The notes under the pieces: generated by a model | Told to the model about the DNA's origin: nothing | What the model saw: the letters and a program-made list of their open reading frames with translations, nothing else | The model's database searches: none | Part shown: piece by piece, positions 16,716 to 50,366 of the stretch | Position numbering within the stretch: the first letter of the stretch is position 1 | How the letters are laid out: the number at the start of each line of letters is the position of its first letter | Position numbers and translations under genes: made by a program | DNA from: Nereocystis luetkeana | Lineage: Eukaryota > Sar > Phaeophyceae > Laminariales > Laminariaceae | DNA length: 64,000 bases | Reading direction: 5' to 3' | NCBI GenBank assembly: GCA_031213475.1 | Contig: JARUPZ010000007.1 | Coordinates: 8,888,458 to 8,952,457 of the forward strand

Positions 16716-19599
16716 CTTGGCTTGATTTGTCCTCAAAATGCTGGCCTCTAGCTACCCACCACTATGCTGAAGGTTCCGCTGACGGCGCCTTCACGGGCGG
16801 GGACCGACGACACTCCTCTCTGGAGCGGCTTATTTTCTCACCGACAGAATACCGGGGCACCGCGTTTCGAGAATACCGGGGCACGGCCTAAACTGCCACG
16901 AAGACCTGCACCCATAAAAAAAAACAGTGTAGACACCCCTTCATTACCGCGAGCACCTGAACCCTGACCACGAACAAAACTCGGTGGCGACGACGGGGCG
17001 CACCAAGCATTGGCAAGCACGCATGATGCGAGACCGCCGCGAGGACAAACTTCGGACTCGAAGAACGAGAATGGCTGAAAGCAAACAAATCGCCGCCGCT
17101 CGAGCCACACGCGTGAGAAAAAAGGGGGTTAAGGTCAGCGAAATAGACGCAACGACGGCTACAACACACGCGGAACGAGGTAATCAGCAGCCTGGCTCTG
17201 GCCACCGCGGTGGTGTCCCACCCTCGCCCACCTCTTCCGCTGCTGCCCCTGCCTCTGATGTCCGCTGCGCCGCCAGCACTGCCGGGAAAAGATGAAGGAA
17301 TGAACCAGTAGGTTCACTTCTGCCTCGCCTGCTGGCCTCGCGCCCTTCACGTCGTCCCGTATATCCGATCGACAAAGCGACACGGCCACACTTGCTTCTG
17401 CGGCGAGCCCACCGGCTCCTCTGCCGCCTTTTACAATTTTTCATGGCGCTATGCCGGCGATGGATGCCTGCTCCTCGAGCGCCGCCTCCCTCTGCCAAGG
17501 CACGGGAGACCGCGCGTCATTCAGGCTACGGAATTATTCAGGTGATGGGAGCCCTGCGCTCCGGGCGCTGCTCCCCCCAGCCTTGGCAAGAGAGTCTGCG
17601 CGTCAAGCGCCGTTCTCCCAAGCCAAGGACCGCGCAGTACCAAGACTGTTACGGCTGCGCTATTTTCAGCGAACGTGTCCCCCTTCTTCACCTCCCGACC
17701 ATGCGGTGGCGGTCGGTCCGAGGTGCTTCAAGGCCAGCACTAAAACCCCCCCCAGGTCTCGGTTGAAGCATCAACGGAGACCGCTCCACCCCTTTTCCCA
17801 TCAAGAAGGAGTCGATAAGATTGGCTACCTCATCCCTCTTGCCCAGAAGGTCTGCAAGCAAAAAAAGCTCTCTCCGGTGGGTACTTTGTCGCCACCCACC
17901 CGAGCCCGGTTTTATAGTCATCCGCTGGGCTTGCAGGCCCTATTTCGTCTTCCCGCGCGCTACCTCGAGGTGCGCAGCACTCCCTCGGCTCCGGTGGAAC
18001 AAGCAAAATCTGACACTGCCCGATGAGCCAGTGGTGACTCCATGGCCCCCGGTCAGATCAACCCGACAGGACACCCGTTACACGCGGAAGAAATGCAGCT
18101 CTCGTCAAGCGGAACGGGCTCAGAACCCCCTGCCCCCATTGGTCGAAGATAAGAGACCGTCGGGCGCAGTAAGAGAACCTTCCGCCCATTTTTCGCCTGC
18201 GAGCGATGGTGACACCGAGCCAGTATACGTGGGACCTGACCCGTTTTGTGCACTACGGGTCCAGTGTTCTCGGAGAAGCTCATTTCAGGCCCCCAGCACC
18301 ACAGCCGCGGCGCCGTCGGTCTTCGACCCTACTCTCGAGTATTCAACGGAACAGGTGGTGCTGTTCTGGCTGCCCCCCTCCTGTCTTCCGCAGTGGTGTC
18401 CATCGACGTTGACGACGTGTCGTGTTTGTGCGCGAAGCAGTATATGATGGTTGAAAAGCCTCGACTTTTCCAGGATCATCACGCAGTGGAGTTCATTACG
18501 CCCTCGCCAGACCCGCGCACGCACAACTGCATCGGCCGAGGGGGTATACAACTTCGACATCGCTGGCTGGGACCACATTCGGAATAGACGCCGTTCTTGC
18601 TGGCGCTTTTACAAATTTCATGCAGAAATCGGCCATGAAACAGCACACTTCGAGCACTGGCACCAATGGTTGGCCTGAGGATCGACGGCCTTTCTGCTTC
18701 TTCGGGGAGATTCGTCTCTCGTGTGTCTGCTTCCGCCCCCACAGTCGATCGCCGCCCTGATCGTCGGGCACCCTCACCTACCGCCAACACCGCTTTCACT
18801 TTTCGTTGTTTGCCCTCACAAGTGAAAGCGGCAAGGGTCCTTCAGAAGCCCTCGCTGCCGCGACGGCTGTCACCCAGCGAGCTCCTCACAAGGGGAAGGT
18901 TTCGCCGAGACCACTGATCCGGCTGCGTCTGTCACTTCGCCGATTGACAACTCGGCGCCTCTGACTTTTTTGCCGCCTTCGGGCCGCATCTCTACCCGGA
19001 CGCGCGGACGAACAGCCGCCGACACTGGCACTGCGCCACCTAGTGTTGATTATGGTTTTGGGCCCGGCGGGGGGGGGCGACGTGCTACCGATCACCCCGC
19101 CGCGAGTCCCACGGCCGTGACCACCTCCGGCCGTCGTTATGGCCCCTGCTCCTGGCGCCTGGCCTGTCCGCCGGACGGTACCTACCCCGTCCGGTTGCGA
19201 CCACGCCGAGCCTGTGGGAACTCCTCTTTTATGACTCCCGCCCCCGACTGGTGTACCGTCCGTCACAACGACCGGCTTGGGTGCTCTCGGTGCAGCTGCT
19301 GAACCGTAATTCGGTGATGCAGCAGCGCGCTTTTGCTCACGCCGACTGAGCGCGGGAGCGACAGACTGAGCCCGCGTGCCACGCTGCCATGCGCTACATA
19401 GTTCTTGGCCGGGCGAAGGCCTTGCCAACCCGTTTTTTTTTGTGGTGTTTTTCTTCACGCCAGCGTCCTTCCTTCTCGGACGTTCAGGAGCTTGCTGACA
19501 AAGGACAAACACACACCACCCACCACGGGGTTGTCCTGTTCCTCCGACAACCGTCTCCACCCCTTGCGCCTGACTCGCAGCGCCCGGTGGGGCGCACGG

Positions 19600-20900
19600 C
19601 TTGCGTATTGAACAACGACTCCCTTCGCATTTATGTGCCGCTGCTCATGCGCCCCTGGGTCGTGCAAGCTAGCCATTCCACGGCTTCCTGTCACCTGGGA
19701 ACCGCGCGCACCCTGCATATGCTCGAACGTTTCGACTGGTGCGTCGACATGAGCACCGGCACCCGGTGGTGGCTACACAACTCTTTGAGGTGCCAGGCAC
19801 GGAAAACCTCGCGGCTGACGGCCCGGTGGCCCATCACCACGATGCCCTTGTCAGAAGGGCCCGGCATCGCCGTCAGCGTCGATTACTTCGGTATTCTTCC
19901 AGCCACGCCCTCGAGGTATAAACAGCACCTACATCTTGCTCTTCACTGATCGTTTCAGCCGCCGAGCCGACATCTTCGCAGTCACAGCAGACAGACGACC
20001 TCACGGCTGAAGGCACGGCTAACGTTCTCATCGACCGGTGTATTCCCCTCGGGGGATGCCCGCGCAGCATACTCTCGGACGAAGGCCTCCAGTTTTTTTT
20101 CAAAATTTTCGTACGCCGTCTATCAGCTTCTCGGGGTTCGGAAATTGCCATCAGACCCTGCCGGCGAAACGGCGACGGTGGGGTGGAACGTGTAAACCAC
20201 GCTATGGCCCAGATGCTGGGGATGGTCGTCAACGAGCTCCAAAACAGCTGTGGGATGAACAGATGAACAGCCCCCTCACGTCGAATTTTCGTACAACAAC
20301 TTGGTCACGGCCTCCAAGGGTTTAGCTCCCAACGAGGTCCACATGGACCTGTTCCCGCGCCTTCCTCTCGCGGTTTTCGAGCTCGCTGGGCCGCTGGCCA
20401 CGAGAATTTGGCCTGTGACCACCTCTTCTACTGCGACTTGGTGACTGACCGCCCGCAGCGCGTGTACGATATCGTCCACGAACACAACGCCCTCACCGTT
20501 GCCCGCGTGGGCCGCCGCAATTTCGCCCTCTCCGACGCACTGCGTCCGATCCCCGATTCCGCCGCTGACGGCTGGGCGTGGGTGTACAATACGGCTGCCT
20601 CCACCCCCCAGAACACGAAGAATGGCACAGACGCTATGGTCCTCAAGGCCAATCTCTCGCTCAACTGGACAGGCCCCTACGAAGTTCTCGCGGTTGGCCC
20701 CTGCTCCTACGCGGACACTCCGCACAGATCCCGTCTCGGCGCCAAGCTCCTGTATTTGGATTTTCCTCCCGGCATGCCCGGCGCCGGTGCTCACCGGCGC
20801 GTGTCGGTACAACGCTGCAAGCCCTGTGCCCCAACCCCCACAAGCGTGTCGACACGCCAAAGTGTTTCCCAGCGTGGTTGGCGCAATATGTGCTCATTAA
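19600..20900 (+). pseudogene. Ty3/Gypsy integrase fragment (D, D-35-E intact)
   Basis: The catalytic triad can be read: Asp in SVDYFG (codon at 19881), Asp in LSDEG (20078) and Glu in GGVERVNHAMAQM (20186). The last two are separated by exactly 35 residues. The upstream zinc-binding region keeps SHSTASCH and RCQARK but has lost the first Cys of the CxxC pair. A frameshift near 19920 separates the first Asp from the rest. The GPY/F module follows at about 20660. The residues show the integrase assignment; loss of activity is inferred from the frame breaks. Confidence 0.8.
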
Positions 20901-20949
20901 CTTCTCCAAGAACCCCCCCCCCCCCGCGGCACCACGCCACCCAAGACGA

Positions 20950-21465
20950 CGTTTCAACTCCTCTTCAACGACTCGACGCGGAGAAGATCACCGGGCACCA
21001 ATCGGTCCGTGGACGAGGTGGGTTTATCGAGGTGATGTGCGAGATGCATTCGAGGTGATGTACGAGATTGCAACAACCGGACGAGACTCTCTCGACCGTC
21101 CTGGGAACGGGAAATGGGCCTTCATCAGACCTATCTCGCCACGAATGTTCGCGCTGCTGGGCCGGCACCCCCGAGCAAGTACCGCCAAACCAAACCGCCT
21201 GTACCGCCGGATGCGGATAGGCGCGGCACAACGGGAGCTTTCTCGGAGTCAGAGCAAGCGTTTCCTGGAACCCGGCCGAGGCTGCGTACCGCACGCCGAT
21301 TGGCTCCGCCGATACGGTCTGTGGTGGCTAGGGATAATCAGCGTGAGTACAACTACGGATGGGGTATATTCAGTTCGATTTATGGATGACCCGGGACCGA
21401 TCAAGCTTCCTCTTTCTCCGGCGCGCTGTACGACTTCAACGGGAGCTGTGCGAGGTTCTTAGTGT
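20950..21465 (+). pseudogene. Chromodomain-like and C-terminal tail of the Ty3/Gypsy polyprotein
   Basis: TPLQRLDAEKITGHQSVRG followed by GGFIEVM has the spacing of the first strands of a chromodomain, and the MYEI repetition next to it shows a local duplication. The tail LWWLGIISVSTTTDGVYSVR resembles a Tudor-like fold and ends before 21465. In chromoviruses such a domain follows GPY/F and steers integration. Here it is out of frame with the integrase. Confidence 0.5.
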
Positions 21466-22255
21466 CTACAAGTACAACTAAAAGGCGAGTCTACACGGGG
21501 ATTTCAGCGTAACGTATATGAATCTCGATGTGCAGTCGTGAACAACTGATGTTCGCACCGCCGCTGCATTCGGTAGTTTTCCGTTTTTCTGCTTCCCCTA
21601 CGCTTTTCCTTTGGCGTTTTCCGAGCTTTTGGGTCGGGGGTTTTTTCCTTGGTAGTCCCTTGGCGCTTTCTGGTTTACTGTGTGGGCTGGGTTCGGGATG
21701 TTCTAGCGGTTTTCGTCTTTCCTGCCCCCCCCGCTTGGTGCCGGGGTTGGTCTGGGTAATCGGGCCACTCACTAGTGGCACAGCAGAGGGCATGTTTTTT
21801 TTTCTATTTTTTGGGCCGGGTTGGGGATGATTTTTTTTGGCGTATTTCGTCCTGCCTGCTCCCCCCCCCCCCCCCCCCCCTCCTCCTACCTGCTCAGTGC
21901 GCGAGTTGTTCATTTGTGGCCCCGAGACAGACAGCCTCTCTCTTTCGCACTATTTTCTTTCTCGTCCCCTGTCGATCCCCCCCCCCTCCCCCGCCCCCCC
22001 CCCGCTGCTCGGGAACCGGGGACGACCTGGGCAAATTGACTGCTCAAACCGTGGCACAGGACTGCATGACTTTTTTGGTTCCAACCTTTTTCGAGTTGAC
22101 ATTGACACCACACTCTCGCTCCCTCTCCCCCGCCCTCCCCCCCCCCCCCCTCCTGCCGGTGGTGTGGCGATGGCTCTCGTTGACGCATTATTTCCGGTCC
22201 TCTTACGGGTCGGCGTTCTTGTTGTTGTTGTTGTTCTCAGAGTTCCTTGACATTT

Positions 22256-22342
<87 letters not shown>

Positions 22343-22740
22343 TTGATCCTCCTTGGAGATCTGGGTTGAAACAAAAGCTTACGCCCAATACACTTTCTTT
22401 CTTGTTTGTGTGCCGGTTGTAGTCAATCTGTATATAGCACACATATTTAACATGACACCCCGCCAGTGTACATACATGTCATGAACTTGCCCGGCCCTCT
22501 TTCAGGTTCAAGACGTTGGGATACGTAGCCACCCAGGATTCGACGGCTCATTTTTGCTCTGCCTTTTACCTGGGTAGTAGTGCGAGATTTGCCTGCGCCT
22601 GTTCATTTTATATTCCTGCATTTAAATTTTACTCTCTTGTTATTATGGCTCTCCATTCCTGGGGACCCTTGACGGCTTCGTAGCCCCCTTGCCATTCAGA
22701 GGTTTTGAGGAGCCGCACCTTCGGCTCCTGTTCCTACTAG
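21466..22740. other. Intergenic with C-runs and (GTT)n at 22252-22340
   Basis: C homopolymers lie near 21860, 21980 and 22138, and a (GTT)n microsatellite of about 90 bp at 22252-22340. A small hairpin gaggagccgcacctTCGGCTCC lies near 22708. No gene was recognised. Confidence 0.6.
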
Positions 22741-22839
22741 TACGGGGGAGTTAATAGGACCTAATGTTAGTAAAAATGGTCAAATATATAGGTTTTTATG
22801 TATACCATAGGTCCTATTAACCATGGTTCCCCGTAATAG
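22741..22839 (+). mobile_element. MITE-1 copy 8 (left end shortened)
   Basis: The left end reads tacgggggagttaatagg, lacking the ACCATA of the terminal repeat. The right end ccatggttccccgtaatag is complete. Confidence 0.85.
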
Positions 22840-23167
22840 TTCGTGGAATCGGGGTTTCCGTTAATTTTCCATATTTCTGCATGAAAGCATGGCTGATCAT
22901 AGTAGGCTAGTGTGATGGTGCTGCTTTGGTTGACGTGGAAACAAACGCCTGCAATTAATTGCCGGGGTACAGGCATATAGACATTGGGGTCGTATTTTTA
23001 GTTACTTATTAATAGTAGTGCTTGGGGGGCTTATACAATTGTATGATGGGGTTTCCATGGCGGGGCAAAGCTAGCCTCCGGCCAGTCTTCCATTTTTTTG
23101 CTGCTCTTCTTCTTCCATCTGTCTCCCCGTATCTTAAACTCTCGATAAATCGAAACGCGCGAGTGTT

Positions 23168-23262
23168 GACAAAGAGTACCCCACCTTCTCAATAGGAAAA
23201 CCTGGCAAGGGATACTCGCTTGTTGTTGTCTCCCGACCTGATCTCCTAACACGCTCATGTAG
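23168..23262 (-). repeat. Dispersed repeat R1, copy 3 (partial, reverse)
   Basis: The reverse complement reads ttaggagatcaggtcggga and gagtatcccttgcca, as in copy 2. A (TAG)n patch at 23288-23340 follows. Confidence 0.6.
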
Positions 23263-23301
23263 TAGTATACATACCCCAACCAAACTCTAGTAGTAGTAGT
23301 C

Positions 23302-23340
<39 letters not shown>

Positions 23341-23564
23341 CCAGGTATATAGTAGTTAAGAGATCCGAGCACGGCTTTTTTTTGCTCCTTTTCCGATATT
23401 GTTATCGGAATTTTCCGATACTACTGTTACCGGACTGAAATGTGTTACCTGGTATGCATCAATACTGTGCTCGAGGCCTTTTCGTTTTCGGCTCGATTTC
23501 GAGCTTCGTTTCGGACTACAGTACGTACTTGTATTTCCCAAAAATGAGATAATCTATCAGCCTA

Positions 23565-23735
23565 TTATTATTATTATTATTATTTAATATTATTATTATT
23601 ATTATTATTATTGTCATTATTATTGTCATTATTATTGTCATTATTATTGTCATTATTATTGTCAATATCATTATCATTGTCATTATCATTGTCATTATCA
23701 TTATCATTATCATTATCATTATCATTATCATTATC

Positions 23736-23791
<56 letters not shown>

Positions 23792-23792
23792 C
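23565..23792. repeat. (ATT)n / (ATTATC)n microsatellite
   Basis: TTA/ATT units change into an attatc hexamer and back to ATT. Asn/Asp, Ile/Met and Ser/Leu frames are artefacts. Confidence 0.97.
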
Positions 23793-26053
23793 CGTGCACA
23801 AACCTACCGGAATTTTTCGATTTAATAATCCGATGGCCCAAGTCATCAGTCATCAGTCAGATATAGATGATGTTGGCCCCAAAATTGACTACGTGTGCCA
23901 TCAGACTCAGAAAACTTTCGAACCGAAAAAAGGCACGGGTCTGAGAATTCAACATGTTTTACCACCCACCAAGCAAGCAGCAAGCAGCTGCTGCAGCAGC
24001 AGAACGATCGATGAGCTGGATGGTGGTGCAGCAGAACGGTCGATGAGCTGGATGGTGGCACAGCTGTATAGCGACGTTGCTTCGCGCCCGACGCGCAAGT
24101 CGGCGGTCGGCGGCGCGACTCCCCGTGGCCCGACGACAACAGTCGGCTGGCGCGGGTTCGGGCCTAGAGACCAAGAGAAGCGCACTCGGCGCGCACCTCT
24201 CCCTGCATACATACGTAGTCGTAGGCTACATCATGCAAAGTTCATAATAATACTATTAATAATACTATCAACAGCAGTCAGTCAGTCCGCATGCTGAGCT
24301 CGGATGCTTCAGTGTGTGTTGAAAATAAGAAATAAATGCCAAGAAAAGGTTTGGCTCGAGTGTACTCGGCGCGTCTCTTAGGCGCCAGAAGACAAAACTA
24401 CAACAATAACAACAACAAAAAACAAACACCAGTGAGTTGGCCTCGGGCGTTTTGCTCGAATCTCTGCAAAAAAAACTCGGATTATTTCTGGTTCGATATA
24501 TATATATGCGGACTTCACAGCTGGAAATGCGATCGATCGGGTAAAAAAAAAAACCGAATCTCTGCGAAATAAATCTGATCCGCATGCGTGGGGAAAACAG
24601 CACTAAGTCTTGCCAACTTTCGTCGGATTATCACAAATAAATGCGAAATCATGGTATACCTAATATGAATACAACAGTATATATTATCACGTGTTTTGTC
24701 CTCCATCATCCGACAAGCATAAACAAAACAACAAACATAAGAGCGCCCAAATCGCCGGCAAAATACGCTGCAGAAAGAGAAAAGCAGGGAAAAAAAAAAC
24801 ACTAGATATTTACGGACGCCTATTATTGTATACCAGGTATAGACCAGACCTGAGAGCCGCAGCCCTGGCTCTCCATGCATGCTACAGAGTACAACCGGAA
24901 AAAAGCATTAATTAGAATCGTCAATAATGGTGTAATTCATGCATGGCATAAGACACACGACGTACATCGACTAATTCATACTTTCAGCATCACTTAGGGA
25001 GACCAAAACGCGGGGGGGGAAAGGTAGCGGTGGAGGGGTGGGGGAGCATTTATATATCGCGTACGATAAAAACCCTCAATCATGTAGGCTGTCGTACGAA
25101 ATATACATAATAATGCATTTATTTCCCACGATTTTTCTTCTTCTTCTTCTGGACATTCTAAAACTGCCTTCTTCTGCGAATCGAAACAAAAAAAAAAAAA
25201 AACTTTTTTTTCGCCACGAACCGAGAAAACCCCAAAAAAAATCCTTCCACAGATGGAAACCCAGAGAATCCTTTCATGAATCAAAACCCCCCCAAACAGC
25301 TTCCACAAATAAATGGAAACCCCAAAAACTCTTACGCGCATCGAAAGCCCGAAAAAGCCTTCCACGAATCGAAACCCTACCTACAACAGCAAACTACTAG
25401 TATATCTCCTACCGCTATCTGGAGACAGGCAGACGCCCCGCCCCGCGCCCCCTCCCGCCCGCAGGGCCACGGCGGACAGTAAAAAATTCTGCGCGAACGA
25501 CGGTGAGATGGGCCTAACTGTTTTTTGGTCTGGTATTGATTAATGACTCATGTTCCAGCTATACTAACATACGAAATCGTGTGTGCGCTAAACAAAACCT
25601 ACAAACTTGCAATATTAAAAAAGAGGTTTACAGAGGCATGTAAAAAAACAAAACAAAACAAAACAAAACACACAGAAAGAGGGAGCAATCAAGTCGATCC
25701 GACTACAACTCATTACTAGACAAGACATTACTAGACAAGACATCAACATTTGACAACAATAACAAACGCCAAAAAAAAAAAAAAAATCAAAAATCAAAAG
25801 CTCGTCGCAACAATTTTTTTTTTTTGAGTTGGCTCGAGTTGACTGCGTGGGTTCGCCATCATCTATTGGCTATTATAGCTTCCGTGCGCGCACTTAAAAA
25901 AAAAGCGTCGAGAGAGGCGTCGTCTTGGCGTCGTCTACACTTGTTTTTGTTTCTTACTAGATGCTACACCTGATACCTGGTACTAGACCAGACGGACCTT
26001 AAGTCTGCTGAGCACAATTTGTTGTGCTCACGCGCACACCCTTCTCACGTCCA

Positions 26054-26085
<32 letters not shown>

Positions 26086-26794
26086 GGCGGCGGCGCTGTT
26101 GATGGTACCATCGCCAAAAAAAAACGAAAATACTATTGATAATAAGAACAACAACAACAACAACAACAAACTACAACAACAAAACAAGTACTGGGGGACG
26201 GACCCACATGTACAGCCACATGGATGGGCAGACAAGAGATCCTGACCTATTTGTCACAGAGGGGATGCCATGAATAATAGTTACACCGTGATACATGCTC
26301 CAACTTATCTCCCTCCTCTCTACTTTTTTCTCGCCTCTGCGGGGGGGGGGGGGGGGGGGAGGGAGGGGTACATGCCGCTATTCTGCTGAGACACCAACAT
26401 TAATATCTACCCCCCGACACCCTCCTCGTGTCGGCCTACACCACATCGTGCAACTCCCTTCCATTCACACCGTGTTCGTAGTCAAACTGACAAAACGAGA
26501 CGCGTCACTTCCGTCACAGCATGTACCCACGGGTGCCTACAGAACAACGCAAAACAAGACAAGAAACAAAAACGACATTTTTTTTTTTGTGGGGGGGGTA
26601 TACTTGAATCAAAAGAAGAGATCGAAAGAGACGGCGAGATGGGAAGGAAAGGGCACTCGATTACCCCCCCCCCCCTCCCCGAACAGAGACGACAACGTGA
26701 AATAAACGTGTCCCCTCCCTTCCCCTCCCTTCCCCTCCTCTCCCCCCTCCCCGCTCTCTCTAGTTTACGGCCCCCCTTTAGCCCCCACCCTCCC
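23793..26794. other. Intergenic between the convergent genes; nothing recognised
   Basis: A/T-rich sequence with homopolymers, a CTG/CAG patch at 26052-26090, CAA repeats at 26148-26180 and G/C-runs near 26340 and 26665. Short open frames have no recognisable domains or good splice boundaries. Confidence 0.6.
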
Positions 26795-26893
26795 CGGTAT
26801 CGAAAGGGGTGCGTGGTAAATGGTTGAATGGCTTAAGGCGAGTAACAAAAAGAGGTTCCAGCCCTACCCCCCCCCCCCCCCCCCCCCCCCCCC
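26795..26893 (+). mobile_element. 5'-truncated LINE ending in a C-tail
   Basis: The sequence gaaaggggtgcgtggtaaat..ggcttaaggcgagtaacaaa corresponds to the last codons of the LINE ORF2 (SRKGCVVNG-type ending). It runs almost directly into about 25 C residues. It lies about 100 bp beyond the stop codon of gene 2, on the opposite strand. Confidence 0.75.
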
Positions 26894-26994
26894 ACTGCCC
26901 CGCCTTCCCCGCCTTCCTGCCCCGCTCTCAAATAAATGCGTTAATGTTTCCTGCTCCGTCCGTGTCCCACCGCCAGCCAAACAAACGGCAGTCC

Positions 26995-47342
<20,348 letters not shown>

Positions 47343-47885
47343 GATGGAGCTGTGTTAGGTTGGTACAGCTACAACGTCCTCCACAGGCCGAGGCTGGGGT
47401 GCTGCGTTTGCGCGTGCGTCGAGAGGTGTGCGCCTATAGGGAGTACTTTTTTAGTGCGAAAAAACGAAGTGTGTGTTTGGGGGGGGGGAAAGGTGTGCGT
47501 TCGATACATAAAGCACGAAGTAGAGGTGGTCGTTGGGCTGGGATGTTCGGATATTCGTAGGTCGTTCTGGTCAAGATACACATGATTATTTTTCGCGTCC
47601 GGTCGCTATTTTTTACGTTGCTTTCATTATTTTTTTCAAAAATGATCCTCAAAGATCCTTTTCTGCACGTACGTGTAGGTGATGAAAGATCCTATGACAT
47701 ATATACCGCGCTGTCTGTAAATATAAGTACCTCTGCGACATTGACTTTAATGGTCGAGTGGGCCTTACATTCACAGACGTTGTAGTGGAATAGATACCAG
47801 AAGATGGGTATTTGAACAGTCGTCAACAGCTTCATACCATTCATTTACAACTACCGCCATCATAAAGATGTTTCTTTAGCTCTAC

Positions 47886-47994
47886 TATTACGGGGGACCA
47901 TAGTTAGTAGGACCGATGGTATACATAAAAACCTATATATTTAACCACTTTTACCAACAATATTTGGTCCTATTAACTATGATCCCCCGTAATA
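47886..47994 (-). mobile_element. MITE-1 copy 17
   Basis: TA-flanked, complete; about 540 bp upstream of the gene 2 start codon. Confidence 0.95.
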
Positions 47995-48639
47995 AAAAAG
48001 TACCATATATATCTTGAAACCTTTTGAGGCAGATCCGCCAAGGTCCTTGGATAATATTTTTGTGGTGTTTTGTGACACAAACAACAGCAGTCTGGTATTA
48101 ATTTTTACCAGTGTACTGCTGGCTGTAGCACACAACAGACAAAGTACGAGAGAGAGTTCTTTCCTACCTGGTACGTACTACTACTGTTCTTGTTTAGTTT
48201 TTTTTTTTAAGAGAAGGTGGGAAGATTTCGTGCTGCTGTGTGGTGGTCGTGCGTTGTGTCGACGCGTCGTCTCGGTGTTGGTTGTTGTTGTTGTTGTCGT
48301 TGTGCGTTGTTCCTGGTGTGTTTTGTTGATGATGGTGCTGTTCTCTCATTGTTTGTTGTGTTCTTCATTCACACTACTACTACTGCTGTATGCAGCGGGG
48401 GGGCCCTTGGGTTTTTATTAATAGTTGCTTCACAACAACGAAGCAGCGTCGTGGTACGTTAGCAGTGGTGGAATGGTGGTGGTGGTGGTTGTCGTTTGAG
48501 TTGCTTGTTATTTGACGTATACTACTACTACTGCTGCTGTGTGTGGTTCTTTGTTTGTTTGTTGTTGTCGTTGTATGCAAGTAAGTATGCAGTTTTGGTT
48601 GTGGCTTTTCGTCGTTGTACGTACATACTGCAGCACAGC

Positions 48640-48645
48640 TGCTGC

Positions 48646-48712
<67 letters not shown>
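48640..48712. repeat. (TGC)n microsatellite
   Basis: About 23 units with two TTGC interruptions; serves as the source of artefactual Leu, Ala and Cys frames. Confidence 0.95.
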
Positions 48713-48713
<1 letters not shown>

Positions 48714-48795
48714 CGTTCGTTGTTTTTTCGTTGCTGTGTGGTACCTCTGCTGTGCGATGTCCAACAGAGTACGTCCACCAACCACCTCTCTCTCC

Positions 48796-48841
<46 letters not shown>

Positions 48842-49290
48842 ATGAAACGAAGTAGTAGTAGCCGTTTTAGTCTACCGGCGGTACGAGTATATATATATTT
48901 TTGCTTCCATACGTACGTACGACATCCATCATAAATATCAATATCCGTCCACAGAACGACGCCGAGAGAGAGTAAAAAAAAAAGAAAAAAAGAAAAGAAA
49001 AAAAGAAAAAGTCCCCCCCCTCCCCCCCCCCCGCCCCCCCGCCCACCCCACAGAAGCTACAGTACAGTTAGTACACTCTGTTTGAGTGAAGTTATTGAAC
49101 TGGTATTATAACCAAATATATATATACCCGACAGAGGGGAACACTCGATCGCTCCCCTCCCCTACGTATAATGCAGGAGAATTTTAGAGGACCTTTAACA
49201 ATCTGGGAGAAGGGATCTTCAGGTTGGTAGGCTGTTCGGATGTTTTGGTTCCTGTTGGGATCAAGGCACGGGCGAAGACCCGACCCAACC

Positions 49291-49336
49291 CCTTACTCTA
49301 ACCCTAACCCTGACCCTAACCCTAACCCTGACCCCA
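49291..49336. repeat. Interstitial telomere-like (CCCTAA)n
   Basis: Seven or eight units of ctaaccctaaccctgaccct with CCCTGA variants. Shorter relatives: ggtaagggtaagggtaaggg at 50841-50861 and ggttaggttaggg near 36727. Confidence 0.85.
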
Positions 49337-50366
49337 AACCGCAGCCGAAACGGGCCGAAACTCGCCATAAACGAGGCTACGCCGAGTTTGCATCGAACCA
49401 GGAAATTTCTCAGATGCCGACGACGATTCCGAAGTGCAGACCACACTCGAATATTAAGGGGGGGGGTTACCTGGTATAGTATACTGGTACGTACCTATCG
49501 ATGCACACCGCCGTGATGTGTCCACTGCAGCACAGCAGCGCCGTAAAATCGGGGTAGTCGGGGACGTAGGCGCGGGAGGCCAAAAAAAGCCAGGCTCCGT
49601 TCAAGTTTTGAGTCTGTCTAGGGAGAGGAAGAAGAGTAGTAGTACCTACTCTGGTACCTCTGGCACAATTATTAATACCAGTAGTAGTAGTACGATTTTT
49701 TTTATCAGATTATCATCTATCTTGACATTTTGAACATGGATGGTATTGTATGTTTTATTTCGTGATTTTGTGCGTGCACCACAATTATACAGCAGCAGCA
49801 GTCACAGTGCAAGGTCAGTGCGTATAGTACAATACGCCACGCATGCTGTTGTTGTGGTGGGGAGGGAAATATAAGGTGCCACAAAACGTACACATCCGCG
49901 AGAGGCGGTTTCGTACACTACGCTGTTGTAGTAGAAGTATATATAGTAGGGCACACCGTGAACGCGCGCGCACATACATTGTCATGCACAAACATACGTA
50001 CACACATACATACGGCACTGATAACTTGGTGAGAAAGGCGCGGCTGCACGCACCCACGTGAGAGGGAAAAAGCTGCGCGTGTCATGCAGTAGTAACTTAG
50101 TTGTTCATACAAGAGAAGCACCACAGACAGGTAGAAGGGGCAACGCGAACGCGCATGATACATCTCACCCCTCATAATATTGGTACACGTCCCCTTTTTT
50201 ACGAGAAGGAGAGCAAACACCCGTCGGTATGTTTTTTGTTTCATTTTCCGACCGTCAATTCATCACCGGGGGTACGTTGAGTACCGCACACCCTTCGCAG
50301 CTACGCCTGTGAAAACAACGTCAAACTCCAAAGTGATCGCATCCGGTTGGGCACAATGGGAATGAC

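Larger units (their letters stand above)
16981..21465 (+). mobile_element. Decayed Ty3/Gypsy-type retroelement with chromodomain
   Basis: An Arg/Lys- then Pro/Ser/Ala-rich N-terminal part (16981-18100, gag-like) is followed by frame-broken sequence to 19300. After that come an integrase (about 19600-20330), a GPY/F module (LNWTGPYEVLAVG, near 20660) and a chromodomain-like block near 20960-21060. The last part is a basic tail (RMRIGAAQRELSRS, DDPGPIKLPLSPAR) ending at 21465. Reading frame changes several times (for example near 19920) and no reverse transcriptase YxDD box was found, so it is dead. No LTR pair could be matched at the edges. Confidence 0.7.
47343..50366. other. Upstream region of gene 2; no promoter motif identified
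   Basis: Contains MITE-1 copy 17, (TGC)n at 48640-48712, CTC repeats at 48790-48840 and interstitial telomere-like repeats. A short minus-strand open segment at 49500-49575 (PRAYVPDYPDFTALL) ends at a possible donor but has no clear acceptor, so it is not called. No TATA box or other start signal can be assigned to gene 2. Confidence 0.5.

Noticed and set aside
22700-22735. GC hairpin followed by T-rich sequence as a terminator
   Set aside because: Rho-independent terminators do not apply to nuclear genes and no gene ends here.
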